From Phaeoceros laevis (lineage: Eukaryota > Anthocerotophyta > Anthocerotopsida > Notothyladales), in contig JBNGIQ010006113.1 of the NCBI GenBank assembly GCA_049999765.1, positions 1-24,267 of the forward strand: 24,267 nt of DNA, in the 5' to 3' direction. Of the stretch, positions 1 to 10,827 are shown in pieces. The translations under genes and the position numbers were made by a program. The notes under the pieces were generated by a model that did no database searches, had not been told where the DNA came from, and saw nothing but the letters and a program-made list of their open reading frames with translations. Positions within the stretch are counted from its first letter, which is position 1. Each line of letters starts with the position of its first letter.

Positions 1-299
1 GCTGTGCCATGACAACATGCCATGCATGCCATGTACCCATGTGCCATAGAGAGGAAAGACTTTCTACCCACAACTTCAAAAAGAAAGAAAATTGTCACCT
101 ACATACCCCACCACTACTAGTATTGTGTGTAGCACATCACCAAAGAGGGGTCGTCCCACTTGCAAAAGAGTGGTGTACGCTTCTCAAACCCTTGTGGACA
201 GTGGTAGATCCATGAGAGCACATGCATGCAGCCGAAGGCATAATTATGGAACCCCCACTCCTACTCCGTAGCTATAGCTAGCCCCACCCGGGTACCCCA
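1..299. other. Intergenic, no gene seen
   Basis: No convincing coding frame is seen on either strand. The first 50 bases are rich in CATG words (a short low-complexity run at about 9-50), and 265-320 is rich in C and G. The stretch lies next to the SINE-like element at 300-465 and part of it may belong to that element's body. Confidence 0.5.
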
Positions 300-465
300 C
301 CGCCACCGCTCGCGGCCGCGGCTAAGGCTAAGGCTTTTCTTGTCATAGATATAGAGAACAGAGGTATGATGTTCGTGTCGGAGCCCTGAGCGCGCGCGTC
401 TCGAACCCTGTTCGTTGGGTTGAAACTTGTGTTAACCAACTGAGAAAACCCAGGTTTCTGCTCTG
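300..465 (-). repeat. tRNA-derived SINE-like element (candidate)
   Basis: Read on the minus strand, 446-431 gives TTCTCAGTTGGTTAAC, close to the RNA polymerase III A box of tRNA genes. 408-397 gives GGGTTCGAGACG, close to the B box (GGTTCGANTCC). The two boxes are about 40 nt apart, as in tRNA heads of SINEs. The flanks do not fold into a proper acceptor stem, so this is not a functional tRNA gene. The body would continue toward lower coordinates, past a TTAGCC dinucleated motif near 320-335. Element ends and target-site duplications could not be defined, so the limits are approximate. Confidence 0.4.
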
Positions 466-505
466 GTAAGCGTTGTATATTTCTTTGACAAAAAAAAATA
501 CAGCT

Positions 506-1070
506 TTATAGGTAAAAGATGACTGCTTGGTCTTTTCCAGCTCTACTGATTATCTCTAGGTCTTTCTCTAATCCAGACAACTGTCGAAAGTTAATGTCGA
601 AAGTTAATTTCTCTAGGTATACTGACCTAACTTGCTTAGCATACAGGGCAGCAATCTCTAGCAGATATTCTACCTCCTGGAGGTAGAAGTCGAAAAGTGC
701 TGTTGCTGTGCTGCTTGGCGAAAACCTGGCTTGAGCCTGGCCATTTTGCCATCGCTCCTCACGCTCCCCCATGACACTGGCTATGTCCTCCACAGGGCGT
801 CCGAAGAGTGCGGATTTAGTGTATTTGAATGCTATGGGGAGAGCTGCCCATGGAAATTCAGCTTGCATCTGCCGTGTTGAGAGTTGGTGCCGAGCCAAGC
901 ACTTCGTCTGCCCAGATCATGTCGTGCATGAGGCTTTTGTTCTCCCACGCACGAACAGCCTCCTCTCCTGTGGCCAAATTTTGCTTGACCGCTTCGTTGC
1001 CAGGCTGTGTCTTCTCCTTTGGGGCGTTCACCATGACTGTTGCCGGAAAAGGAAGCGTTGCATATTTCAA
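506..1070 (-). pseudogene. Unidentified coding relic with a frameshift
   Basis: Two minus-strand frames look protein-like and join end to end. The 5' part (1070-858) includes AVRAWENKSLMHDMIWADEV; the 3' part (about 898-506) continues with LARHQLSTRQMQAEF and ends at a TAA at 508-506. The sense switches frame within a few bases around 890-900, where one frame reads GTG CTT GGC and the other TTG GCT CGG, so a single small indel explains the break. Neither part begins with an in-frame ATG. The upstream frame opens directly after a TAG that could instead be a splice acceptor. A further open minus frame at 1429-1172 may be an upstream piece. I do not recognise the family. It could be a decayed host gene, a retroelement gag-like piece, or exons of a gene I cannot assemble. 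Confidence 0.35.
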
Positions 1071-1932
1071 CTACCAACGTGCACGCTTCATACCAACGAC
1101 CTTAGTCTATCGAGGATGCGTAGACCTTCGCAAGTCCTGCACCTCCCCAGGACCTGGCTTCCGGGGTGCACTCAGCAATGTTCGTGGTGCATCGAGAGCA
1201 CTGGACAGGCAGTTGCATCCTCGCTGTTCTGAGCCCTTAGCCCCCCATCCTGCCCAGCATAAAAACTAGTGCCACCGCGCCAGATGTAGCTCGTGGCAAG
1301 AATGTATCCAAGCTCATGCATTTTCCACTCCTTAGAGGCCTGCGGGAGCGATGTCCTCGTGCCTGGCAGGCTTCCGAAGGGATCCGTCTGCTCCCGAAGA
1401 TTTCTATTTTTCCAGGGGATCTCGAGCAATAGTTTATCAGGTGCAGGTGCCTCAACAGATTATTAGGGCCGCCACAGATACCGGTAGCTAGACTAACCTA
1501 CCCGTGATGAGTGAGTCGTCTGACTCTCATGAAGCTTTCAAGCTCAAATCCTTCTCTTTGACAGCTGTCTCCCTGTCTTGGGCTGAAAATGTGCCGGTCT
1601 GTTTAGACTTCGATACAATACATTGTATGTCGTCTCCAACGATGTTTGCGGTAGGGAACAAATACTAGAACTTTGAACCCGGCATTCCATCTACTAATTT
1701 GTCTAATGGCAGCACTGCGGAGCGGATGCCCAAATAACTTTTAAGGATAGAAAATGCAAATAGGGTCACTCATTGTTATACCCCTATTGGATGCACCCCA
1801 AAAATCTGAGTATGCCCACCAGTTAGATACCATCATATTTGACTCCTCACCCTAGACACCTCCGATTACACGGACGTACGTACATCTGCTAGCTGTGGCA
1901 CATGTGTACCTGTGTGAAGGCCCCAAACCAGT
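1071..1932. other. Intergenic, downstream of TOC75
   Basis: This 0.86-kb stretch would hold the 3' UTR and terminator of the TOC75 gene, which is transcribed leftward. Apart from the unassigned open minus frame at 1429-1172, no coding frame, RNA gene or repeat is evident. Confidence 0.5.
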
Positions 1933-4900
1933 CTACCATCGCTCTCCAAAGCAGACTTTAAAGCATCCTGAGTCGCTGCCGGAATCCACCACGTACTCGG
2001 CTCTCACCAGTCCTAGAGATACTCCAGCTCCATAAGAGCCTCTCCGAACCCTGGAGCAAAGGCTTCTGCCATCTCCTATGTGGCTCAAATCACCCCCCAT
2101 TTCCGCATAGGCATAAACCTGACTCTTTTGTACAGGCACCCGCACCTCAGCTGCAAGCTGGGATTAAAAAACATCCACACACGATGCGTTATTTCACCAA
2201 TCTGTCTGAAAACAGACACCAGGAACGACACCCCCTTCCCCCCGCCACCATTTACCTCCAGAAAGTGCCTGCTGCTTGTAAGCTCGCCTACGTTCTGCGC
2301 TCGCAATGCATAGGGACCTCCAGAGGTAAATGCATGGTACCTTGGTACATCCCCAACGCATCCTCCGTAACGACCATGGATGACAAGCACACGAGGGGGA
2401 TGATCGGACTGCACAGGCACCTTGCCAAGTGCCATGAATCGTGTCATTCCCAGATTATGACGATTGAACACAGGAGCCATGCTCCCAATCCCAATGCTCT
2501 GATCAACCTGCAACACATGGGCCCTACCAGTTAAGAAAAGGCAGCATATGACTTAGCTATGTGCTGCGAAGCAATCATTGAGGATCTGGCAGCTAACCTG
2601 GAAAACATCTCTTGCGCCAACCTGCATGCCATTAAGATAAACAGTATTATCCCGAGTGACCTTACACTGCAAAAAGACAAGGTGGTCAACTCCTGAGCCG
2701 CCCATATCCACAACTCTTCCAGCTTGTGTTCTGCTGTCTCCATACGGTTGCAATCCATTGTTGCGTATCACACTTGCTTCATCTCGTGTGGCAACTTCCT
2801 CGACGACCAACCCATACGTCAGCTTGCTCCTTTTTGTGAAGTTCTGTCAAAACAACATGTCCGATCAGACAATACTAGAGCTGCAAAATTGTCACGACAA
2901 ACATGTGGGGAAGCAATGAGCGGATGTTATATTGCAGTGATATCATCTGATGCGAGGGGGCTTATACAAATCATGCAACAGGAAAGCAAAGCCTAGAAGG
3001 TAGCTTACCTCAGTCACATTGAGCTTTATACCAGCACGATCTACCCATATGGCAGGTGGCTGACGCCCACCGGCAAAAAGTGCACTCAATTTCCTTTTGT
3101 TGAAACAGCTAGCTCGTAGTGACCTATTCAACGAGCTGCTGTGACCATCCAGATATGGGTGCAAATACTCTAATTTGAACCGCAAATCATCCTGGGAAAA
3201 ACACACCAGAAACTGCACTTCAGACACTTGTGAAGGTGCACAATAAGATCAGACACAAGATTTCACAGAGTCTGCTTACCTGTGGTTGAAGAACATTTGT
3301 GGTGCCAATTGATGCAGAAACAGATCTGTTCAATCCCGCTATGTTCCGATGTTCAACAAAGAGGCTCCCCCCTGGCTGCAATGTGCTCTGCTCTCCCAAC
3401 ACACCAACTTCCCCATGTCAATACAGAGCCTTAGCCGTTCAGAAGTTTTATCAGAATGTGTAGAGAATGAAGATGGCTTGCATGCATACCAAATCAGGCC
3501 TCCCAGAATCAGTAGTTACAAAGCTCCATTCCGTGTCGACATAGGCACATTTGGCAGGCCGTTCACTGACAACCACATCCAACATAACCCCACCATCATC
3601 AGCAAGCTCTGTGTCGGGCTGGGGAGTCACTTGCACTTTATCAAAGAGGCGGAGCTGAAAAATGCTGTGCAGGGCAGCCTTCCCTGCACCAACATTGTAT
3701 TGCATCCCCTCTCTAACCTGCGAGCATGCTGCAATGTCGTAACTTCATACTGTTTCTGGGAGTCCCTTTGACGTTTTAACTAGGAGCCTAACACCATACT
3801 GTATCTCACTTTCAATGACCTTTCCAGCAGAAAACATGCATGTGTAAATGCAAAGCTGCTGGTGAGAAAAAAAGTCAAACAGGAGCATTCAACACATATC
3901 CGTCAACTGACCACTGTAGGCAGCTCGCGGCGGATTACAGAGTCTCTCGTATGACCCTGTGTGTGTCTCCCACCCTTGTCCTCATGGAAAATGCGCAGCC
4001 TAGTGATATCTCCCTCAACAACGTTGAATTGCAAGGCGCCGTCAACAACACCATCAAAGCTCTTCACTTTTGCAAAGTTGTATCCATTGGAACGGTACCA
4101 CTTTTCGACCCACTTTTGGATACTGGAGAGAGTCTGCACGGTCACGTTTCCTTGCTGCTTTAACCAATCTGCAATTTCCGTTTGAACAGTGAGGGGTAAC
4201 AAACATGTCCTCATCTTGCTTCTAGGGCCTGGCACTATGCTTGCATGCGAATCGACATCACTTCTCACAATATCTTGGGGTCCTTCTGATCCACTGTATG
4301 GCAGAAAACCCTCACTGAAGGCACGGGGTGAGAAGCTAGATGACTGCTGTGACTGCAAGTTTTGATGTTGTGTAGGCCTCCACCTAGGAGCTCCATCCTC
4401 AACTGTGTTCTCCAGGGTTGAGGAACCCAAACGACTTATCGTGCTATTTTGTGCAGATTCAGTCTCCAGGCCGTCTGCTGACTTGGGTACGGATCCCAAA
4501 GGATGCCAAGAGTAGCCATCAAACACAGGCCCCGCGTTGACAAATCTGCAGCTGGAGACAGGTGGGTGCTCGAATCCCTGAATTTGGAAGACTACTTTGA
4601 TTTCCTTGTCAGACTGCTTGACAAAAAATCCCTTAACATTGTCGTACCATCCAGTGGAGAGCATTTGGGAAACGGAAGCTTCAATGTCCTCTCGACTGCA
4701 AGAAGCGCCGGGTCGAACTTCAATCAATTCACTGGGCCATGCAGAAACATTCAAGATATACCCTTGCGGGTTGACAACTTCCACTGACGAGCAATGGTAT
4801 TTCGTCCTGGCCTCAAGCTCACCCGCACGAACCATTGGGGCCACATCCCTTGGACCAGCACCGACATCTTCACTGGTATTCTTCTTCTCCCTTCCGGACT

Positions 4901-5564
4901 CCATACTGTAGCTGTGGAGGCCGTTACCCCGGGAGAATTCACCACCTCCATCGCCACTGCCATTACCTCCTCCTCCTCCTGTGCCGTCGCCGGATCCTCC
5001 TGCTGCACCCCCTGTGCCAAGCCCGTGCCCCCAGCTCTTGTGATCCACGAAAGCCGAGGGGAAAGAGCGAATCCTTTCCGCGAAATCCCGACAGTGTGCT
5101 AGTGTTTGTGTTCGGATAGCACGGGCCACGGCGTTGAAAACTTCCAGCAGTCCTCCCCTGTCGCCACTTCTTGGAGCCACCACAGCATTCTGGCCCTTGG
5201 AAGACTCTGCGCCAGGCCATAGTGCCCCTTGAAACACCACAACAACGGCTGCGCCTTGCCATTGCCGACAATGGACACAACGGCATCCATAGACAGGCGG
5301 CCCCGGTTGCCTCCTGCCCGAAATCTGCAGCAATCTAACAAATTCTTGGGAGTTGGGATGCACGGCGCGTGTGCCCCCCCCCAGCGCAGAGTGGAGACAC
5401 AGACTTCTGCATCTAATAAGGCTGTGCCTTGTGCCCTTACATGCAAGCCAACTGGTCGCCGAGGACGAGGGTACCAAAAGCGTCATCCCGACACGAGAGA
5501 CAACACCGTTCCTCGGTTGTCCATTTCCAAGAAGACACTGGCAAGGTCCCACCGCAGTCCCCAT
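1933..5564 (-). CDS. TOC75: TOC75 protein-import channel of the chloroplast outer envelope (Omp85 family), 7 exons
   Basis: TOC75 is the beta-barrel pore of the TOC translocon that imports precursors across the outer chloroplast envelope. Exons on the minus strand are 5564-3912, 3717-3490, 3387-3280, 3191-3009, 2843-2598, 2507-2256 and 2157-1933. All six introns are phase 0 with GT/AG borders and are 88-194 bp long. The spliced product is about 964 residues. Order: a Ser/Arg-rich N-terminus fitting a transit peptide; a glycine-rich stretch at about 182-208, typical of TOC75 precursors; POTRA 1 at about 255-345; a long Ser/Gln-rich linker (346-450); POTRA 2 at about 451-525 (CLLP, then VVEGDITRLRI); POTRA 3 (RRELP, GAGKAAL); then the barrel, with LQPGGSLFVEHRNIAGLNRS, IWVDRAGIKLNVTE and VTRDNT, and a C-terminal FGERW. 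The family is usually about 810-820 residues; the excess lies in the N-terminus and linker. The start is the first in-frame ATG; an ATG at 5486 is the alternative. The loop-6 motif is atypical (LRAQ). Confidence 0.93.
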
Positions 5565-6206
5565 TTCATCATGGCTCCAAGGAATGCAGGCGGAGGTGCG
5601 CTCTAGCGGCTCCTTGAGACCACTAGAGGCCAACGAGGGATGTGTCAAAGCGAGACACCGGGGCTCCGGTACGGTGCTTTATTAGGTCTGGCGATCTCGC
5701 ATTTCCATTCTCACCAAGCTGGCCTGTGCGACTTGACCTGGTGGGCTCGACCCAAGTCGAATACGGACTGTACTCCCAGCCTCTTGAAAGGGGATTGGTG
5801 AAAGAAGACAGGATAGACTAGTGGTGGGCAAGCATCTGCGTGGTTTTAAGATATGCAGTGCTAGATGTGGGTGGTGGGAAGATGCCCCCAACAGTTGGTG
5901 CGCCAGGAATTTCATTCAGCACTTGTCGGAGCAGTTAGGATCCAAGTTTTCAGCAGGCACTGACGCGGCAGATGAGAAACCAGACCCAGGCAGTTCTTGG
6001 TATTTCTTGATGCCGTCTGGAGTTTCCTACGCCCCTACACAATCGTCATTTCATCCAGGCAACTGCGGTTGCAGTAGTGACTACGGTGAAACATCTGCTC
6101 TTGCTTTCAAGCTCGCGACTGGCCTGTCGCTGTTGTAATCAGCTCTTGGACACAACATCCGTCCGCAAGGTAGACTATTTTGCATGTGGTTACCGGTTGG
6201 GTGTTG
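5565..6206. other. Intergenic between TOC75 and the oxidoreductase gene
   Basis: This stretch lies between two minus-strand genes. It should contain the TOC75 promoter and 5' UTR and the 3' UTR of the oxidoreductase gene. The TOC75 frame stays open to about 5648 without an in-frame ATG. Other open frames here show no recognisable motif. Confidence 0.5.
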
Positions 6207-8174
6207 TCATTGTGCTTGCAAGTCACTGTAGACTCTTGTGTCCAAGACCTCCTGCATGGTGACTACTCGGCCCAGCTCGATGGAGCGCTGAGCTGCTACA
6301 CCCACAGCCACAGACAGCAGTCCTTCTTGAAGTGTCACAGCAGGGGTTCGGCCATCAGGAGGACGTGTGACGGTTGTCAAAAATTCCAGGTGCTCCAAAT
6401 AGCTGGACCCGTGGTGCAAGCCGACCCATCTGGAAAAAAGGAAGGCAAGCAGTCCATTAGGTTCACACCTGCTAGTAGGGAAGAAGCATGTACTTGAAGA
6501 CATTGTTCCAGAAAGAAATCCACCACTTACTTGACTCTCTCGTCGTGGACCTTAAAGGTCTCAACTCCCTGCCTACCTGCGGTGCGCAAACCTATCCGCA
6601 CCACGTTCTCAGGCACCAATGCCTCTCCCTGATGAGTTCACGCACGTCAAATGCCACATCATTAAAAGAACAGAAAGCACAAGTTCAAATTGTCGGCGGA
6701 TGCCTCTGGAAGAAGAAGAAGAAGTTTATTTCTGGTGTTTGGTTGGGCAAGAAGCCACCTGGGGTCTGTTTAAATGAACTCCTCCATGTTGGGAAAAGAA
6801 ACAAAATCACCTTTCCAAAGTCACCAACCACACTAATTTCTTGCTCGTTGAGGCTTCCCTCCGCAAACATACACAGGTCAAGCATAGCGCGTGAACCGTT
6901 GTCGTACTCTACGATCACAAATGCGTTGTCGAGTATGTCTGGCACCTGCCACCAGAAAAAATCACGAATAACATCCCAAATCCCATCAGGTTCGGCCACT
7001 GTGGCTGTCAATTTCCGTCCAGCTCTGCGTCAATTTGAGGCCTGCGGCAAGAGACAATTTCGGCTAATGCTTACCTCTCCACCGTAATTTTCGTCCAGAT
7101 GGTTGAGAGTCTGCGCACCAGAAGCCAGGATGCGAACGGGAGTGGCACCAGTGATGAGATTCATGAGGTCAAAGAAATGGCAGCATTTTTCCACCAGTGT
7201 GCCTCCCGTATTTTTGTTGAACCGGTTCCAATCGTTCACCTGCACCCGAGAGCGAGGGAGTCCGTAAACTTGCATGTCCACGGGATCTAGGTAGGTCTGC
7301 CCTTGATTTCAAGAATCGGACTCAAGCGAGAAAGAAAGCAAGGAAGATCCTTGGGGACATTTTTAGGATGACCGTAGCTTACCTTGACAAGAAAGGGAAA
7401 CCTATGCTCCCGAATGGCCACCATTCTCACCCGTCCCAGCGTGCCAGCCCTGACATTGTCAACAAGCCTGGCGACTGCAGGTATGTACCGGTACTCAAGC
7501 CCGACTTGTAGCAGAATCTCTGGTCTTTCCTTGGCTGCTGCCAGCACCTGCTGGGCCACTTATAAGGCTCACAATCACTTTTCGAAAGCCAAAATTGTTC
7601 TATTGTTCTTTCACGAAGTCAAGACGTGGTCATCATCTGTGTAGATAACTAGCCTAGCTAGGTACTGGCCTTGGACATCACTCTCACCTGTTTGCAGTCC
7701 TCCACGGTGGTGCACAGGGGCTTTTCCACCAGGATGTGGTGAGCCTTGGGATGCCTCAGAATATCCAAAAGAATGCTGGCATGCGTCATGTTTGGTGTAG
7801 CAACGACTACAACGTCACAGAGGCCACTGTCCAGCAGGTCCTGGTGATGGCTGAACACCTGTCTACAGCACAGACGCTGGCTGAGCTTTCAATTGCAAGA
7901 GAAATCGAAATTACGCTTGCCAATGGTTGCAAGAGCTCTAACTCACAGGTGCCGAGAGTGAACAGAAAAGACATGTTCCGACCTGAGGAGGAGGTGCTCC
8001 AGGCGTCATTGAGGCTGCCACAGAAATTGCGGCCAGCTGCGAGATTGCGACAGGATCCGCAACGGCCACCACGCTGGCTCCAGGAAGGGACGCTAAATTG
8101 CACAGGTGCTCTCGCCCCATCATCCCGACTCCCACGATACCGTAACGCACCGGGCGGCCTGGAGCGGGCGTCAT
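6207..8174 (-). CDS. Gfo/Idh/MocA-family NAD(P)-dependent oxidoreductase, 7 exons
   Basis: The product is a predicted dinucleotide-binding dehydrogenase resembling the Arabidopsis At4g17370 type; the substrate is unknown. Exons on the minus strand are 8174-7983, 7858-7688, 7547-7383, 7239-7075, 6945-6811, 6628-6531 and 6429-6207. Introns are 101-182 bp with GT/AG borders; the first five are phase 0 and the last, with a GTAAGT donor, is phase 2. The product is 382 residues against about 370 for the family. Residues 11-21 ([11 protein letters not shown]) give the Rossmann GxGxxG. EKP at 109-111 carries the family's catalytic lysine (K110). VGLEYRYIP and IREHRFPF follow, then [16 protein letters not shown] at about 186-201 with the catalytic-region H197. 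DLCMFAEGS and [12 protein letters not shown] come in the C-terminal half. The ATG at 8174 lies ten codons before the Rossmann strand, so no long targeting peptide is present and a cytosolic location is likely. Confidence 0.92.
6709..6724. repeat. GAA/TTC microsatellite inside an intron
   Basis: About five GAA units lie within intron 5 (6810-6629) of the oxidoreductase gene. On the transcribed minus strand the run is a polypyrimidine CTT tract. Confidence 0.8.
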
Positions 8175-8563
8175 CTTCCTCCCTCCCTCTTGTCTCGCCG
8201 CTGCTTGCTGCAGATACTGATGCTGCCTGCTGGTCAGTGTCTATCTTGTTCAGTAGTGTTAGTAGTAGTGTTCAATAGTCAGGTGGCAGTGGTGGCAGGC
8301 AGGCCGTTCCCATTCGCGTGACCTGCTGGTGCACTGTATCTAGACTGCTTTCCACGCTTTCCACATAAGATGAAAACGTGCTTTAAAAAACCGACTTTCA
8401 AGCAGCTGTCGATGGTAGACTACGCGAAAAGGGTCGATTCAGAGAGAGGAGCGCGGTTGCAGAACCGAGGAAGGGACACGCGGGAGGGGTGCAATTTCCT
8501 AGCCAATGCATTGTATTTCGGAAAGGAGCAGTGAGTTACCTTCAGCAGTTCGTGCCCGAACAC
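8175..8563. other. Upstream region of the oxidoreductase gene
   Basis: This stretch would hold the leftward promoter and 5' UTR of the oxidoreductase gene. It contains an AGT-rich run near 8250-8275. No conserved coding frame or clear promoter box is seen. Confidence 0.4.
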
Positions 8564-9990
8564 CATGGGGAGCAAGCAGACCATTGCACGTCATGTCAAA
8601 GCAGCGCATCTAGCAGGAAGGAGGGCGTTGGCGTTTAGAAAAGAGTGCGACAAAGAAGGCTTCGCTCCTCCAAATTCTGTGATATTCGTAGGCCTACTGC
8701 GGGGCATGCGCTATATCAGTTGATGGCTATCTGCATCTGGGGAAAGCAGCTGCATGCACAAATTGCAGAGCGAGACAGCAAGATTGGAAGGCTGCATGAA
8801 GAACTAAAGACATATGTCGTGACGAGGAATGCGGCGCTTCAACCTGTACGGGTTCAGCACAGGAGGGAAGCCTTCAGTCTTCACAAGAATCTGGATCAGG
8901 AAGGCGGCCCTCAGCCCTAGTTTGGATAAATTCGTACGCCTCATACAGGCATGTGTGCAGACTTGGGTGTAGTAGCTCGGCAGCAAGAAAAGCAGCTCCT
9001 TGGACAAACTGCAGAACTAGGACTGCTAGAGGATGTGGCTATGTGTGGAAACTTGGTCAACATGTGCGCAAATTGTTCCCGAGGATGCTCTCAGGTTATG
9101 CATCCACAGCAGGATTTTTGGTTTGGGTCAGGGAAACCCTACTCATTGCAGTAGCTTGCAACAGGAATGCATGACGCCTGCAACTGGCGCTGGAAGAAGC
9201 TCCATGCACAGATTGAGCACTGTGGTAGCAACTTGATCCTGTTGTGAGAATCGCATTGCAGAATAAGTGTGCCAAGTGTTGGAGCAGGTCTGATTTGCAA
9301 CACAATCTCTCTGATTCATTGCCTGAGACTGGATGGCGTACAAACCACATGGCATCACGTTTCTCAGTGGGCTGACAGCGTGGTGGTGACAAAGTCGCTG
9401 GTTTCGGAGCTGCTGGCGTACATAGCTGCCCGTTGCAAAGTTGCGGTGACAAAGCTGCTGGTATGCCTGGATTGTGACACAACCACAGGTCACCTGCCGG
9501 AATGCAGTTCTCTTCTTTTATTATAAGGAGGGTAATTGTTCATCATGTGGGGACTACGGGTGGGTAACAGCTGCTAAGTTCCAGAAGTCCATAACCATGC
9601 TTTGTGAATAGCACATGGGTTGAGCCCACCAACCGTATTCATTTAGCAACTGCTGGAGTCTGTACGGGTGCTACTGTCGGAGATATAGCCGCAGCAAGGG
9701 TGTTCATGATCATAGTCTTGCAAGCCCAAGGAAGCCAGATTATTTTTTTCAAACAGCCCTGGATGATATGCATGCAAAGCTCAGATGATGCTCGCAAAGA
9801 GCGACTCACTTTTCTCAAAGAGATTACGTGACTTCGAAATACCGTGAGTGACAGGGGAATGCCATGAGTGCAGGTTCTGCCCAGTATGGAACTGATCAGG
9901 AAGCCCTTGGCCCTTGCATCGCTCCATGCAGAGATTGGGGAACAGGGCCCGCAAAATGATTGGTTCCAGGTGGCAGCTCGGTTAACATGT
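8564..9990 (+). pseudogene. Decayed PPR gene relic
   Basis: Several short plus-strand frames carry broken PPR-like motifs but none is continuous. An ATG at 8564 opens 52 codons ending near 8722, containing AGRRALAFRKECDKEGFAPP followed by NSVIFVGLLRG, which resembles the end of one PPR repeat. From 8723 another frame has WGKQLHAQIAERDSK. From 8951 a third frame has LLGQTAELGLLEDVAMCGNL then VNMCANC, close to the 'HGQ..ELGLE.DV.VGNALVNMYAKCG' pattern. KLHAQIEHCG occurs at about 9197-9226 and LHAEIGEQGPQND at about 9922-9960. The motifs come in plausible order but are interrupted by stops and frame changes. This is motif recognition by eye; an unrelated coiled-coil gene is an alternative for the 8723 frame. 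Confidence 0.45.
9384..9462. repeat. Short direct repeat pair (18 bp)
   Basis: GGTGACAAAGTCGCTGGT at 9384-9401 recurs as GGTGACAAAGCTGCTGGT at 9445-9462, with two mismatches. It lies inside the PPR-like relic region. Confidence 0.7.
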
Positions 9991-10349
9991 ATACTCTAGT
10001 TTTGTTTCCGGCAAGCTCCTCAACTGTATCTTGCATGCAGATTCTTTTCTTTAAGCCCTGAATCTCATGCTTTTCTGGTTAGGTGAAATGCGACGATGCT
10101 CCTCTGCAGACATCAGATCGTTGGTGTCAAGAAAGTCGTGACAAAATGTGAGGTTGTAACAGAAACTCGTCTGAGATAAATGGGATTGCTCATCCTTTTG
10201 CGTTTAACTTCTCACTGAGGGAGGACGACTTGAACCTACTTGGACACTCTTGAGAAATTACATGATGAGATATAGCTTCGAGATGAGTCCATCCCAAGTC
10301 AGCACAGCACAGGTTCTCCTCTAGTTGGTTACGATATAAGGAGCGAGCC

Positions 10350-10574
10350 ATGATGTTTTGCGAAGATTTGTTTTTTTGGCTTGCTGTATCCATCCTACTG
10401 ACGTGTTTATTCCAGAGATATTGCAGTGGTCGAATTTCTGCAGAGATGCTCTACAGTAAAAAGGAATTCGGTGGTGATGGCAGACTTTCAGAGGAGGGCT
10501 TGGACTTCCTGAAGGGAATGTTTTCACTATTTGATGTAGATGGTCTTGCCTCGTCTCGTCCAGAAGTTGTGTAA
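10350..10574 (+). pseudogene. Short ORF with an EF-hand/Miro-like segment
   Basis: An ATG at 10350 (74 codons) ends in SEEGLDFLKGMFSLFDVDG followed by LASSRPEVV and a stop. FLKG.F.LFD.D resembles the segment before and within the second EF hand of plant mitochondrial Rho GTPases (Miro), which continues with NDGAL and PAEL. Here the loop is broken after DVDG. No GTPase domain is visible nearby. A fragment of a Miro-like gene is one reading; chance similarity is the other. The N-terminal half (FFWLAVSILLTCLF) is hydrophobic and probably not genuine coding sequence. Confidence 0.25.
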
Positions 10575-10637
10575 CGGTTTGCCGTGTTCAGTTGATGTTA
10601 CTTGTTTGACGTCGTATGTCTACAATAGCCTGTAAGT

Positions 10638-10782
10638 CTCCCACTTTCGAGGCAATGTATGTATGTATTTGCAATTGTAGTGTTTCTACAGGGTACTGGA
10701 CCACACTTGCAGCAAATGGAGGGCCGCGAAATAGAAGATAGGAAATGCAATGCACATGTAGCCTCCCACTTTCGAGGCAATG
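10638..10782. repeat. 20-bp exact direct repeat, copies 125 bp apart
   Basis: CTCCCACTTTCGAGGCAATG occurs at 10638-10657 and again, identical, at 10763-10782. Between them lie AT-rich bases and an AATGCACATG word that also recurs after the second copy. Confidence 0.85.
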
Positions 10783-10827
10783 CACATGATCGCACAGAAA
10801 CTCGGCGTTGCCGGGAAAAGTTAATTA

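Noticed and set aside
397-446. Functional tRNA gene on the minus strand
   Set aside because: A and B boxes are present but acceptor and T stems do not pair, so it is described as SINE-like instead.
5821-6138. 105-codon plus-strand ORF between the two minus-strand genes
   Set aside because: No motif, and it lies in what should be UTR and promoter DNA of the flanking genes.
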